Assembly (NCBI RefSeq): GCF_013277515.1
Contig: NZ_VMNB01000004.1
Span: 248,375-312,374 of the forward strand
Length of the DNA: 64,000 nt
Direction of reading: 5' to 3'
Source of the DNA: Streptococcus sp. k-402
Lineage (GTDB): Bacteria; Bacillota; Bacilli; Lactobacillales; Streptococcaceae
The first letter of the stretch is position 1; each line of letters starts with the position of its first letter. Under the pieces are notes generated by a model. The model saw nothing but the letters and a program-made list of their open reading frames with translations, was not told the DNA's origin and did not search any database. This document shows positions 18,275-26,916 of this stretch, in pieces. Position numbers and translations under genes: made by a program.

Positions 18275-18530
18275 AAAAAGCCCACACACAGAATATACTT
18301 CCATGTGAGGGCGTTGGTAACGCGGTGCCACCTCAATTATAAAGGGACTATCCCTTTACATCTCTGCCTTGTCTAACAACAAGTTGCACTGTAAGGTGTG
18401 CGCACCGAATTTTCATTGTTTCAAATTCATTTTTAAAATCAGCCCACTTTCACTACTTCCAACCACCTGTTCACAATCACCACAGGCTCCCTGAAGATCA
18501 AAAATAGTTACTTTTCTGATTTGTTGAACT
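18275..18530 (-). ncRNA. T-box leader of the stand-alone trpB
   Basis: The minus strand carries AGGTGGCACCGCG (18320-18332). It is followed by a GCCCTCACA...TGTGTGGGC terminator with six T residues (about 18275-18312), and preceded by about 190 bases of structured leader starting near CAGGGAGCCTGTGG. The layout equals that of the first T-box 1.4 kb downstream, so both tryptophan units should be induced by uncharged tRNA-Trp. Confidence 0.9.
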
Positions 18531-18531
18531 T

Positions 18532-18560
18532 ATTTTAATACTTTGTTTTTTCTTTGTCAA
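18532..18560 (-). promoter_or_regulatory. Promoter of the trpB T-box transcript
   Basis: TTGACA (18555-18560) and TAAAAT (18532-18537) on the minus strand are separated by exactly 17 bases, directly upstream of the T-box leader. Confidence 0.75.
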
Positions 18561-18593
18561 GACTTTTTTACGATTTTTTTGAAAGATGTGTGA

Positions 18594-18637
18594 TTCGAAT
18601 GTGATAATGTCTTTAGTAAATCGAACGTGAAAATGTC
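18594..18637. repeat. Two 18-bp near-repeats, possible end of a lost insertion element
   Basis: TTCGAATGTGATAATGTC (18594-18611) and ATCGAACGTGAAAATGTC (18620-18637) agree at 15 of 18 positions and are offset by 26 bases. Multiple short terminal repeats of this kind occur at ends of some IS families (IS21, for example). The rest of the 187-bp gap before the LacI gene shows nothing. Confidence 0.4.
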
Positions 18638-18747
18638 CCACTTGTTAGAAATTGGATCCAACTCAATAGAAACTGAATAGATGCTAAACAGAACTTACTT
18701 TAGAACACTCCATCTTTTCCATTAGGATTTTCAAGAATTAAACAATA

Positions 18748-19743
18748 CTAGAAACTCTGTCTCCTAACAAGTTTAGTAGAAACTTCAACAGATGTGACAC
18801 TTTCCCCCTTTATAATTGCTAATACCCCTTCAATCATTTCTTGAGCTAATTTAACATAATTAGGAGAAATTGTAGATAAAGCAGGAGTGTAATACTGTGA
18901 AATTGGAATATTATCAAATCCAACAACGGATATATTATCCGGAATCGCTATTCCTTTTTCGTAACACGCACGAATTAGTCCCTGAACTTTTTCATCGCCT
19001 GAAACAAATATAATATCTGGATAATTTCCAAAAGACAAATCATTCACAGCAAAGGAATAAACTGACTCTATTGTAGTTAAACCATAAACTACCTTCAAAT
19101 CCATAGAATAATTATTATCCTTTAAAAAAGTTCTCACTCCTCTCTCTCGATCCTTATTTACATAAGACTCACCTCCCATAAGTAACCACATATCTTTAAA
19201 ATTCTTTTCCAAAACTACTTTCATCATATCATAAGTAGCTTGAAAGTTATTGTTAGATACGTAAACTACTCCAGGTGTTTGAGACTCTCCAAAGACAATG
19301 AAAGGCATATTATTTTTCTTTAAATATTGGATTCGAATATCATTCTCCCCCTCATAAAAGACAATCACTCCATCTACAAGGCTACCAATACTTGAAATAA
19401 TTGAATTACTAATCGAATCTTCCTCTCCAAAATATTCAACAATAGCATTTACTCCAAATTGTCTACAAGTTTGTAAAACTTTATCTAAAAGTGTTTGAAA
19501 CCAGATTAAAGGAAAAGAATCAATCTTCTTCACAGATATTAAAATATTCGTGGTTTCTTTCTTCGTTAAATTCTGAGCATAGGCATTTGGAATATAGGAT
19601 AACTCATCGATGACTTTTTTTATGGCATTATAAGTCTCAGGTTTTACTCTATTCCCTCCATTTATTACACGTGAAACTGTCTTTGGAGAAAAACCAGACA
19701 AACGTGCAATATCATATATCGTTACCTTTTTCCCTTTTTCCAT
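18748..19743 (-). CDS. LacI-family transcriptional regulator
   Basis: 331 residues from the ATG with AGGAG seven bases upstream; an in-frame ATG nine codons earlier lacks a site. The N-terminal DNA-binding domain is typical: VTIYDIARLSGFSPKTVSRVINGG, then the hinge helix LSYIPNAYAQNLTKK. A periplasmic-binding-protein-like sensor follows, with DGVIVF and VVGFDNIPISQYYTP motifs. It is the last gene of the minus-strand group containing the ABC transporter and MgtC. Its operators are probably the GACACC-type palindromes found in front of the 2H/ABC operon and of the pfbA operon. Effector unknown, perhaps a sugar or sugar phosphate. Confidence 0.88.
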   Translation of the reverse strand: MEKGKKVTIYDIARLSGFSPKTVSRVINGGNRVKPETYNAIKKVIDELSYIPNAYAQNLTKKETTNILISVKKIDSFPLIWFQTLLDKVLQTCRQFGVNAIVEYFGEEDSISNSIISSIGSLVDGVIVFYEGENDIRIQYLKKNNMPFIVFGESQTPGVVYVSNNNFQATYDMMKVVLEKNFKDMWLLMGGESYVNKDRERGVRTFLKDNNYSMDLKVVYGLTTIESVYSFAVNDLSFGNYPDIIFVSGDEKVQGLIRACYEKGIAIPDNISVVGFDNIPISQYYTPALSTISPNYVKLAQEMIEGVLAIIKGESVTSVEVSTKLVRRQSF

Positions 19744-19867
19744 TAAAATACTCCTGTCATAAACCTTCACTATAACTATACAATATTTAAATTATTTTAA
19801 CAAGAAAATTACATTCTAATCTTTTAATCTAGTTTACATCTGGAGGAAATACTTCACTAAATCTACA

Positions 19868-20269
19868 TTAACTTTCAGTACTAGTAACATAAATTTTACA
19901 ATTCAATTCACTGTTTTGTACTATTTTGTAAACTGCATTACAAATCACCGTATAAGAAAATACACTACCTGAAAATTCCAAGGAATCATTTTCAGTAAAT
20001 CCTTCTGTATTTAGAAATGTATTCATTATCTGTTCAATATAACACTCTAATATGGGAACAGCTTTCTCCTTAACAATAACATTTCTAAGCATTTCTTCAA
20101 ATGGTAAATGACAAGCGAACACCATCTCACAAACATCATAAAATGAATGGAAGTGGTATACCTGTATGAGATTATAGTCATCAAAATAAGTTATTTTTCC
20201 TGCATCAAAATCCACTTTATATACTCTCAAATTAGTTAGATCCTTTTCTTCAAAAATTATTATGGACAC
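19868..20269 (-). CDS. Hypothetical protein, 133 residues, doubtful start
   Basis: I do not recognise this family. The protein is acidic and cysteine-containing, with no signal peptide or membrane segment, and reads as a small mixed alpha/beta cytoplasmic protein. The only start is a GTG immediately after AGAG, which is too close to be a good ribosome-binding site, and an in-frame stop lies four codons upstream. It may therefore be weakly translated or a 5'-shortened gene. It sits between the terminator after mgtC and the LacI gene. Confidence 0.5.
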   Translation of the reverse strand: MSIIIFEEKDLTNLRVYKVDFDAGKITYFDDYNLIQVYHFHSFYDVCEMVFACHLPFEEMLRNVIVKEKAVPILECYIEQIMNTFLNTEGFTENDSLEFSGSVFSYTVICNAVYKIVQNSELNCKIYVTSTES

Positions 20270-20385
20270 CTCTAAAAACTACCGATTTTCTATTTTTATT
20301 GCTCAGAAAACGTTGATACATCAATGTTTAAAAGTATTGAAATTGAGTTTTTAGATGTGCCCTTATATTTCTTATTATTTAAAGA

Positions 20386-20420
20386 AAACAAAAGGACTAG
20401 AATAATCCGTCCCTTTGTTT
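20386..20420 (-). terminator. Terminator after the MgtC gene
   Basis: AAACAAAAGGAC (20386-20397) pairs with GTCCCTTTGTTT (20409-20420), with one mismatch across 12 positions. On the minus strand it is followed by a T-rich stretch. It separates the transporter/mgtC genes from the orphan ORF and the regulator. Confidence 0.65.
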
Positions 20421-20429
20421 ATCCCTAGA

Positions 20430-21140
20430 TTAGCTGATTTCCTCAACATAAATCACACCAACAATATTAGCAATTTCTTCCATTAGTTTAAGGTGCTCAA
20501 ATCTACCTGATAATTCCAGAGTAATAAATGACGCGATTTTTTTGTCTGGAACATCAAAATATTCAATTCTTTCTGAATTAACATCTCCAAATGCAGTTCT
20601 AGAATCAGTCATTCTAATGCCATTCTCAGCACAGTATACTAGTACCCGATTATATGCCTCTGTAGATCTAACAACGATATACAATTCGATTATCTTTGAA
20701 CGACTTTGAAGATATTTTTTTAAAGGTTGGAACATAGTTATAACACTCCAAACAGACATTGCTCCTAGTATGGCTCCTTCATAAAAACCAACACCAATAG
20801 CTAGACCGATTCCAGCTGAAGCCCATATTCCGGCTGCAGTTGTTAAACCAGTTATTTTCTTTTTATCTGTAATAAGTATTGTTCCAGCCCCAAGAAAACC
20901 AACACCTGATATAACCTGCGCACCTAAGCGTGTAGGATCTCCTGTACCAAATTTATAAGATACATACTCATTAGTCATCATAATTAAACATGCAGCCAGA
21001 CAAACAATACTATGTGTACGAATACCTGCTGGTTGAGATTTACTTCCTCTCTCTAAACCAATTACACCACCAATAACTAATGAAAGTACAATTCTTAATA
21101 CAATTTCGATATATGATAGTCCTAAGCTTGTTGCTTGCAT
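20430..21140 (-). CDS. MgtC/SapB-family membrane protein
   Basis: 236 residues. The N-terminal half has the MgtC transmembrane core with the hallmark GLERGSKSQPAGIRTHSIVCLAA (split: GLERGSKSQPAG, then IRTHSIVCLA) and GVGFLGAGTI. The C-terminal half is a soluble ACT-like domain. MgtC proteins in other bacteria modulate phosphate uptake, F-ATPase or magnesium adaptation; the role here is unknown. The gene follows the permease by two bases and shares its transcript. A phosphate-linked role would fit the transporter and the PhoU-like protein of the sister operon. Confidence 0.88.
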   Translation of the reverse strand: MQATSLGLSYIEIVLRIVLSLVIGGVIGLERGSKSQPAGIRTHSIVCLAACLIMMTNEYVSYKFGTGDPTRLGAQVISGVGFLGAGTILITDKKKITGLTTAAGIWASAGIGLAIGVGFYEGAILGAMSVWSVITMFQPLKKYLQSRSKIIELYIVVRSTEAYNRVLVYCAENGIRMTDSRTAFGDVNSERIEYFDVPDKKIASFITLELSGRFEHLKLMEEIANIVGVIYVEEIS

Positions 21141-21142
21141 TA

Positions 21143-22834
21143 TTATTTCCTTTTTCTACTAACTGGTCTCTGAGTAAAGTATAAAACAGAACCAGAAATT
21201 ATCATTAATACAATAGTATAAACGAATACAAGTGCTTGAGCATTTGAAGTTGCTGTTTCATCACCTGCTGAACGAATAGTTATACCCAGTGGTTGAGCTA
21301 ATGGATGGTAAAGAAATACAGATAAGTCGAAGTCAGTTAATAAAGAGTTAAAGTTTAAAGCAATAACAGAGAGAACAACCGGTAAAATAAATGGAATGAT
21401 AACCTTCATCATAGTATAAAAAGGTGAAGCACCCATACTTCTTGCTGCATCTTCCATCTCATCATCAACACTAAATAAAATAGCACGTACCATTCTATAA
21501 GAAAATGGGATTTTTACAACTATATATGCAATAAGTAGAATTACCAAACTACCTACCAAAATCTGATTCAAGACAAGAAATTGTGGCTGATTAAAAGTAA
21601 ATAATAAACTTACTGCTAAAAGTGTACTTGGTAGTAACCAAGGAAGTAGAGCACCATATTCAAATAAGAAATCAAAACGAGATTTATGTTTTCTGACAAC
21701 ACGAGCAAATACAACTGCGAGAATTGTTGCTGTTGTCGCAGCAATAATAGAATAAATAAAGCTGACCAAGAATGGAGAGAATGCCGCACTATTACTAAAG
21801 AATAAGCGATAATTTTCTAAAGTAAAGTTTGATAATGTTAAGTTACCTGTTTGAATTGCAACTGGATCTGTAAATGAGTATAATACTATAAAAATTAGTG
21901 GAAGCATGAAAACTGTGAACAATCCATATGCTACAATGTGAGCAATGATATTCCAAGGCTTAGACGCAATTTTTTGTTTTTTAAGAGGCGCTTTAGTCTT
22001 AGAGATAGAAATATAATTTCCACCTTTTTCTATCTTGTTCATGATAGTAAGCAAAATTGTAGTTGCAATACCTAAAATAATTGCAAGTAGAGCAGCTAAA
22101 TCACGAGAATTCCCCATCCCTGCAAATGTAATAATCATTGGATTTATAGTTTGAAATTCTTTACCACCAACAATCATGGGTGCTGCTACTGCAGATAAAC
22201 CACTAAGAAAAACCATGATAGTAAGTGCAAATAGAGTTGGAATTAAGGTTGGTAACACTACTTTTCGGAAAACAGTAAATGGTTTTGCTCCCATATTTCG
22301 AGCAGCCTCAATAGTGTGATAGTCAACGCTTCGAATTGTATTTGTTAAAAACAATGTATGATTAGCAGTTCCTGAAAATGTCATAATGAATAAGACTGCA
22401 CCATACCCAATAAACCAGTTAGGGTCTAAAGAAGGGATAATATTTTGTAAAAATTTTGTAATCAATCCATAAGGACCATAGACAAATTTATATCCAGTCG
22501 CTAAAACCACTCCTCCATAAATTAAAGAGGTCATATAACCTAATTTTAAAATTTTAGCACCTTTAATATCAAAGCACTCTGTAAATAGAACACAAAGAAT
22601 ACCTACGACATTAACTGTAATAATGAGTGAAAATGCTAACTTAAAACTGTTCATAATACTCTGAAGTGCCCTCTGAGATTTTAGAACACGATGTACAGCA
22701 TCAAGGGAAAATTCTCCTCCTTTTACAAATACATTCACTACTAGATCAAAGTTTGGATAAATAATAAATGTTACTAAGAACCAGATTAACCCTAAACGAA
22801 TAAGCCAATCTTTTAAATTTAATTTATGACGCAT
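21143..22834 (-). CDS. ABC transporter permease, two fused permease domains (AfuB/FbpB type)
   Basis: 563 residues with about twelve membrane segments. There are two binding-protein-dependent permease domains, each with an EAA loop: [20 protein letters not shown] (about residue 180) and [20 protein letters not shown] (about residue 470). Such fused permeases belong to the ferric-iron/phosphosugar/phosphonate group of ABC importers. GGAGG lies close upstream. It works with the ATPase (11-base gap) and the lipoprotein of the same operon. Confidence 0.9.
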   Translation of the reverse strand: MRHKLNLKDWLIRLGLIWFLVTFIIYPNFDLVVNVFVKGGEFSLDAVHRVLKSQRALQSIMNSFKLAFSLIITVNVVGILCVLFTECFDIKGAKILKLGYMTSLIYGGVVLATGYKFVYGPYGLITKFLQNIIPSLDPNWFIGYGAVLFIMTFSGTANHTLFLTNTIRSVDYHTIEAARNMGAKPFTVFRKVVLPTLIPTLFALTIMVFLSGLSAVAAPMIVGGKEFQTINPMIITFAGMGNSRDLAALLAIILGIATTILLTIMNKIEKGGNYISISKTKAPLKKQKIASKPWNIIAHIVAYGLFTVFMLPLIFIVLYSFTDPVAIQTGNLTLSNFTLENYRLFFSNSAAFSPFLVSFIYSIIAATTATILAVVFARVVRKHKSRFDFLFEYGALLPWLLPSTLLAVSLLFTFNQPQFLVLNQILVGSLVILLIAYIVVKIPFSYRMVRAILFSVDDEMEDAARSMGASPFYTMMKVIIPFILPVVLSVIALNFNSLLTDFDLSVFLYHPLAQPLGITIRSAGDETATSNAQALVFVYTIVLMIISGSVLYFTQRPVSRKRK

Positions 22835-22845
22835 ACTGCACCTCC

Positions 22846-23856
22846 TTAAAATTGCAGAACGTCTGATGGTGTGATAAATAATTCCACACTTTCTCCGACA
22901 GATCTAATAGCAGCCTGACTATCAATACTTGTTACATTAAGAATCTGACTTTCAGAAACTTTTATTGTATAGTGAATTGTAACTCCAGAAAACTCAACAT
23001 CAATAATTGTCCCTTTTAGAGTGAAATCTTGTTCAGTTTCACGATTGAATCGAACTTTCTCTAATCGAATGTATCCTTTTTTATCTTCTAAGAAAACGCT
23101 TGCATTTTTCAGTAATACTTCGTGGACTGTTTCATCGGTCAAAACATTAATATCTCCAATAAAATCACATACAAATTCAGTTTGAGAATTATGATAAATC
23201 TCTACTGGTGTACCGACCTGTTCGATGTATCCATTGTTAAAGACTGCAATTCTATCAGATAAAGTCAAGGCTTCCTCTTGATCATGAGTAACATATAAAG
23301 TAGTAATACCTAACTCTTTTTGAAGTCTTTTCAACTCTTTTCTCAAATCTACACGTAATTTTGCGTCAAGGTTTGACAATGGTTCATCTAGACAAAGAAT
23401 TTTAGGTTCAAGAACCAGAGCACGAGCCAATGCTACCCTTTGTTGTTGACCCCCAGATAATTCTGATACATTACGCTGTAACTGTTGATCAGAGATCTTA
23501 ATTTTTGCTGCTACTGCTGATACTTTAGCTTTAATAACATCTGGAGCTACCTTCTTAACTTTTAAACCAAATGCAATATTATCAAAAACAGTCATAGTTG
23601 GAAATAGCGCATAAGATTGAAATACAATACCAATTCCACGCTTTTCAGGTTCCAAATGAGTGACATTTGTTCCATTAACTTCAATACTTCCTGATGATGG
23701 ATCTAGAAAACCTACCAATGCTCTCAAAGTAGTTGATTTACCACACCCTGAAGGCCCAAGAAATGTAAAGAATTCCCCTTCATGTATATCTAAATTCAGA
23801 TTATCAATTGCAACAAAATCACCATATTTAATTTGAATATTATCAAATTTAATCAT
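22846..23856 (-). CDS. ABC transporter ATP-binding protein (FbpC/AfuC/PotA type)
   Basis: 336 residues. Walker A is GPSGCGKST near residue 36, the signature LSGGQQQRV near 135, Walker B ILCLDEP near 155, and the H-loop VTHDQ. A TOBE-like C-terminal domain follows from about residue 235, as in the MalK/PotA/FbpC subfamily. All catalytic residues are intact. It powers the adjacent permease. Confidence 0.92.
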   Translation of the reverse strand: MIKFDNIQIKYGDFVAIDNLNLDIHEGEFFTFLGPSGCGKSTTLRALVGFLDPSSGSIEVNGTNVTHLEPEKRGIGIVFQSYALFPTMTVFDNIAFGLKVKKVAPDVIKAKVSAVAAKIKISDQQLQRNVSELSGGQQQRVALARALVLEPKILCLDEPLSNLDAKLRVDLRKELKRLQKELGITTLYVTHDQEEALTLSDRIAVFNNGYIEQVGTPVEIYHNSQTEFVCDFIGDINVLTDETVHEVLLKNASVFLEDKKGYIRLEKVRFNRETEQDFTLKGTIIDVEFSGVTIHYTIKVSESQILNVTSIDSQAAIRSVGESVELFITPSDVLQF

Positions 23857-23895
23857 CTCACTAACTCCCTCTATTACTAAACCAAAAGCCTCTCT

Positions 23896-23922
23896 TTATT
23901 TCTTCTATAAATTTAGAAATAA
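23896..23922 (-). promoter_or_regulatory. Intercistronic hairpin between the binding protein and ATPase genes
   Basis: TTATTTCT (23896-23903) pairs with AGAAATAA (23915-23922), with flanking partial pairing. It lies in the 102-bp gap behind the lipoprotein gene. Such hairpins often cause higher expression of the binding protein through partial termination or mRNA processing. Confidence 0.5.
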
Positions 23923-23958
23923 TAGAGAGACTTGGACATAAAAATTAACTCTTATTTC

Positions 23959-25026
23959 TTATTGTACGTATTCTAATTCAGCTTTTTCTACCCATTCATC
24001 CAAATGTTTTCCAACAGCTTCCCAGTCAATATTTTGTGGTTTCACTTGATCAACAAATTTCTTAGTATCTTCTGGTAGATCTTTGAGGGCATCTTTATTT
24101 GCAGGAATAGATCCAAAGTTCTTACTATATTCTACTTGAATTTCTGTTTGACCAAACCAATCAATAAATTCTTTAGCTAACGCTTGTTTTTTACTAGTGC
24201 TTAAAACCATAGTTTGTTCAGTTACAAATGGTACACCAATCTCAGGAGTCATAACTTTGAAAACAACATTTTGTTCTTTTTGTCCAACTAATGCACCAGA
24301 ACCCCACATCATTCCATATTGTATTGGATCTTCTTTGTCTAACATCTTAACAATTGAACTTTCTCCCTTTTGAAGAGTGTATGCATTTTTCAAATATTCT
24401 TTTGCTGCTTCCCAACCTTTTTCGGAAACACCTAATTCACCTTTATCATCAAGGTATCGAACTAAGATACTTGCTAGAATTGCCCGTCCTGTTCCACCTG
24501 AGAGCCCAGAAATTGAATATTTACCTTTATACTTACTACCTAATTCAGTCCAATCTTTAGGCATTTCTTTTACATCAGGCGCCCCAATTAAAACTAATGG
24601 TTGAACAATCACAGGATTATAATAATTATCTTTATCTGATAAAGATTGATCAATTTTATCTAACCATTTAGGCTTGTACTGGACTAGTAATTTTTGATCT
24701 CTAATTTTATTTGAATCAACAGCACCAATTCCAAATACCATATCTGCAACTGCATTATTCTTCTCGGCAATAACACGGTCTGCTAATTGAGCGCCAGGAA
24801 TATCAACCATTTTTATATTAAAACCAGCTTCTTTTGCTTTAGCAGTTAACCAATCACCACGACCATTTGAGACTGAGTTCGAATAGATTACTAATTCTTG
24901 ACTTTTATCAGCTTTTTCTTCAGATGAAGAAGCAGTCGTAGAATTTGAACCTCCAGAGCAAGCAGCAAGTGTAGTAAGAGCAACTCCCGTTGCAAGTACA
25001 GTAGACCAAACTTTCATTTTTTTCAT
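23959..25026 (-). CDS. ABC transporter substrate-binding lipoprotein (AfuA/FbpA type)
   Basis: 355 residues. An N-terminal lipoprotein signal ends in the lipobox LAACSGG (Cys23), followed by a serine/threonine linker and a type II periplasmic-binding fold. Segments ELVIYSNS, ADMVFGIGAVDS, SGGTGRAILAS and GSIPANKDAL are typical of the SBP_bac_6-like group. That group includes Fe3+-binding FbpA and the hexose-phosphate-binding AfuA. The two-tyrosine iron motif of FbpA is not evident to me, which favours an organic phosphate or other oxyanion over iron. Membrane-anchored outside the cell. Confidence 0.88.
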   Translation of the reverse strand: MKKMKVWSTVLATGVALTTLAACSGGSNSTTASSSEEKADKSQELVIYSNSVSNGRGDWLTAKAKEAGFNIKMVDIPGAQLADRVIAEKNNAVADMVFGIGAVDSNKIRDQKLLVQYKPKWLDKIDQSLSDKDNYYNPVIVQPLVLIGAPDVKEMPKDWTELGSKYKGKYSISGLSGGTGRAILASILVRYLDDKGELGVSEKGWEAAKEYLKNAYTLQKGESSIVKMLDKEDPIQYGMMWGSGALVGQKEQNVVFKVMTPEIGVPFVTEQTMVLSTSKKQALAKEFIDWFGQTEIQVEYSKNFGSIPANKDALKDLPEDTKKFVDQVKPQNIDWEAVGKHLDEWVEKAELEYVQ

Positions 25027-25050
25027 GATAAGTTCTCCTTTTTTATTATT

Positions 25051-25710
25051 TTATTTAAATTTTTCGTGATATGGAACAAATTGTCTCATATCTTCAAATA
25101 CAGTATAGTCAATACGGTTTACAGTAATAGTTGGAATCTTCTCTAATAAAATTTCAGTTAATTCCGCTCTAACTTTAGTAAACTCTTCTTCCTCCTCTTC
25201 GGTTAGAGGAATCCGAAGATACCCAATTGAAATATGGAATTGATATCTATCATGATTAGGGAAACGAACACCTGCTTTTTCTGAGACATAAGTACGAATT
25301 TCTTCTAATCTCTTAGCAGAAGCTTCATCTGCAGGTTCAACTAGTATGTTTTGTTTTCCCATTTCCGTTACACGCATAAGAATTTCTTCATTTAACAATG
25401 GAAAAATTTCAAGTTGTTTAGCAAAGTAATCATGTATTTCCTGTAAAGGTGTATCAAGAGGAAGATTACTGCTCCAAAACTCCGTTTCACGATTTTCATG
25501 GCACAACAATTCAATTACAGTCATGTGAATAGAATTCCTTGGAGTTAAAGTAAACTTATCGATAAATGGTAATTCTCTATAACGTGATTGAATAATATCA
25601 ACAACTTCCATCAAATCTTGTTTAGTATAAAGATTTGCTACAACAGTATTTCCTGGAAAATGATTAAATTCTCCATTTTCTTTGAACTTAATTTTTGTTA
25701 GGTTTTTCAT
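25051..25710 (-). CDS. 2H phosphoesterase-superfamily protein (DUF1868-like)
   Basis: 219 residues. Two H-x-[T/S] motifs, HMTVIEL (about residue 57) and HISIGYL (about residue 160), give the signature of 2H phosphoesterases (LigT / cyclic phosphodiesterase superfamily). The protein has no signal peptide and should be cytoplasmic. Members hydrolyse 2',3'-cyclic phosphates or ADP-ribose cyclic phosphate. It is the first gene of the ABC importer operon, so it might open a cyclic or diester phosphate brought in by the transporter (inference). RBS AGAGGG precedes the ATG. Confidence 0.75.
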   Translation of the reverse strand: MKNLTKIKFKENGEFNHFPGNTVVANLYTKQDLMEVVDIIQSRYRELPFIDKFTLTPRNSIHMTVIELLCHENRETEFWSSNLPLDTPLQEIHDYFAKQLEIFPLLNEEILMRVTEMGKQNILVEPADEASAKRLEEIRTYVSEKAGVRFPNHDRYQFHISIGYLRIPLTEEEEEEFTKVRAELTEILLEKIPTITVNRIDYTVFEDMRQFVPYHEKFK

Positions 25711-25733
25711 ATAAAGACCCTCTTTTTTATATT

Positions 25734-25747
25734 TGACACCGGTGTCA
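25734..25747. promoter_or_regulatory. Operator palindrome of the 2H/ABC operon
   Basis: TGACACCGGTGTCA is a perfect 14-bp palindrome. It begins 11 bases downstream of the -10 box, where a bound repressor would block elongation. A near-copy occupies the equivalent position at the pfbA promoter. The LacI-family regulator of this locus is the best candidate for binding. Confidence 0.75.
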
Positions 25748-25758
25748 TCTATGCTTAT

Positions 25759-25798
25759 ATTATATAACGAAACCGTTTACTTTGTCAAGCGCTTTCAA
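25759..25798 (-). promoter_or_regulatory. Promoter of the 2H/ABC operon with a cre-like palindrome
   Basis: TTGACA (25783-25788) and TATAAT (25759-25764) are 18 bases apart on the minus strand. Overlapping the -35 is TTGAAAGCGCTTGACA, close to a CcpA cre site but with one base too many between the half-sites, so catabolite control is only a possibility. Confidence 0.75.
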
Positions 25799-25893
25799 AC
25801 ATTTTTTTAAAAAATTTATCTTTCATTAAATATGCATTTCATTAAAAGTTTAAGTAATTTTTCCAAAATACAGCACTCATATAGACAGTATCA

Positions 25894-26904
25894 TCAATTA
25901 TAGCCATTGGGATTTTTTGATTGCCAATTCCATGTATCTCTACACATGTCTTCAATCGATTTTGTTGTCCTCCAATTTAATTCCTTATATGCTTTGTCTG
26001 CATTTGCATAACAAGTTGCAACGTCTCCTGAACGTCTTGGAACTATTTTATAAGGAATAGGGATCTTATTAACACTTTCAAATGTATTTACAAGTTGTAA
26101 TACACTAGTGCCTTCTCCCGAGCCTAGGTTATAGATATAAACATCTGTTTTTTCAGATACTTTTTCTAAAGCTTTTATATGTCCTATTGCTAAATCTACT
26201 ACATGGATATAATCACGCACACCAGTACCATCAAGCGTATCATAATCATTTCCGAACACACTTAGCTCTGACAACTTACCTACCGCTACTTGTGCAATAT
26301 AAGGCATCAAGTTGTTAGGAATTCCTGAGGGATCTTCCCCAATCAAACCAGACTCATGAGCACCAATTGGATTGAAATAACGAAGCAACGCAATACTCCA
26401 TTCTGAGTCTGCCACATGAACATCTTTTAAAATTTGCTCAAGCATCACTTTCGTATACCCATAAGGATTTGTAGCACTTGTTTGCATTGTCTCAATTAGA
26501 GGTGACTGATTGTTAATTCCATATACAGTCGCACTTGAAGAAAAGACAATCTTTTTAACATTAAATTCTGACATCACTTCAACAAGTGCCAATGTACTCA
26601 TAATATTATTTTTGTAGTACATCACAGGCTTTTGCACGGATTCTCCGACAGCTTTATAACCTGCAAAATGAATTGCAGCATCAATCGATTCTTGTTCAAA
26701 TACCTTTCTCAATGCTTGTTTATCACAAACATCTAATTCGTAAAACACGGGACGTATTCCTGTAATTGCTTCAATACGGTCTAGCACCAAGATGCTAGAG
26801 TTCGAAAGGTTGTCGACAATGATGACTTCCTTTCCTAAATTTAGTAATTCTACTACGGTATGGCTACCAATATAACCAGCTCCGCCTGTTACCAATATTG
26901 CCAT
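25894..26904 (-). CDS. galE: UDP-glucose 4-epimerase
   Basis: 336 residues, an extended SDR. The NAD-binding motif GGAGYIGSH is at residues 7-15, SSSATVYG at about 125 and the catalytic YGYTK (YxxxK) at about 150. It interconverts UDP-glucose and UDP-galactose. It is the last gene of the pfbA-PP2C-phoU-galT-galE transcript, 12 bases after galT. It can serve both galactose breakdown and supply of UDP-galactose for surface polymers. Confidence 0.94.
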   Translation of the reverse strand: MAILVTGGAGYIGSHTVVELLNLGKEVIIVDNLSNSSILVLDRIEAITGIRPVFYELDVCDKQALRKVFEQESIDAAIHFAGYKAVGESVQKPVMYYKNNIMSTLALVEVMSEFNVKKIVFSSSATVYGINNQSPLIETMQTSATNPYGYTKVMLEQILKDVHVADSEWSIALLRYFNPIGAHESGLIGEDPSGIPNNLMPYIAQVAVGKLSELSVFGNDYDTLDGTGVRDYIHVVDLAIGHIKALEKVSEKTDVYIYNLGSGEGTSVLQLVNTFESVNKIPIPYKIVPRRSGDVATCYANADKAYKELNWRTTKSIEDMCRDTWNWQSKNPNGYN

Positions 26905-26916
26905 TTGGGTTTCCTC

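Noticed and set aside
25783..25798. CcpA cre site over the -35 box of the 2H/ABC operon
   Set aside because: The palindrome TTGAAAGCGCTTGACA has the right core, but the half-site spacing is off by one base from the consensus. I kept it only as a remark within the promoter entry.
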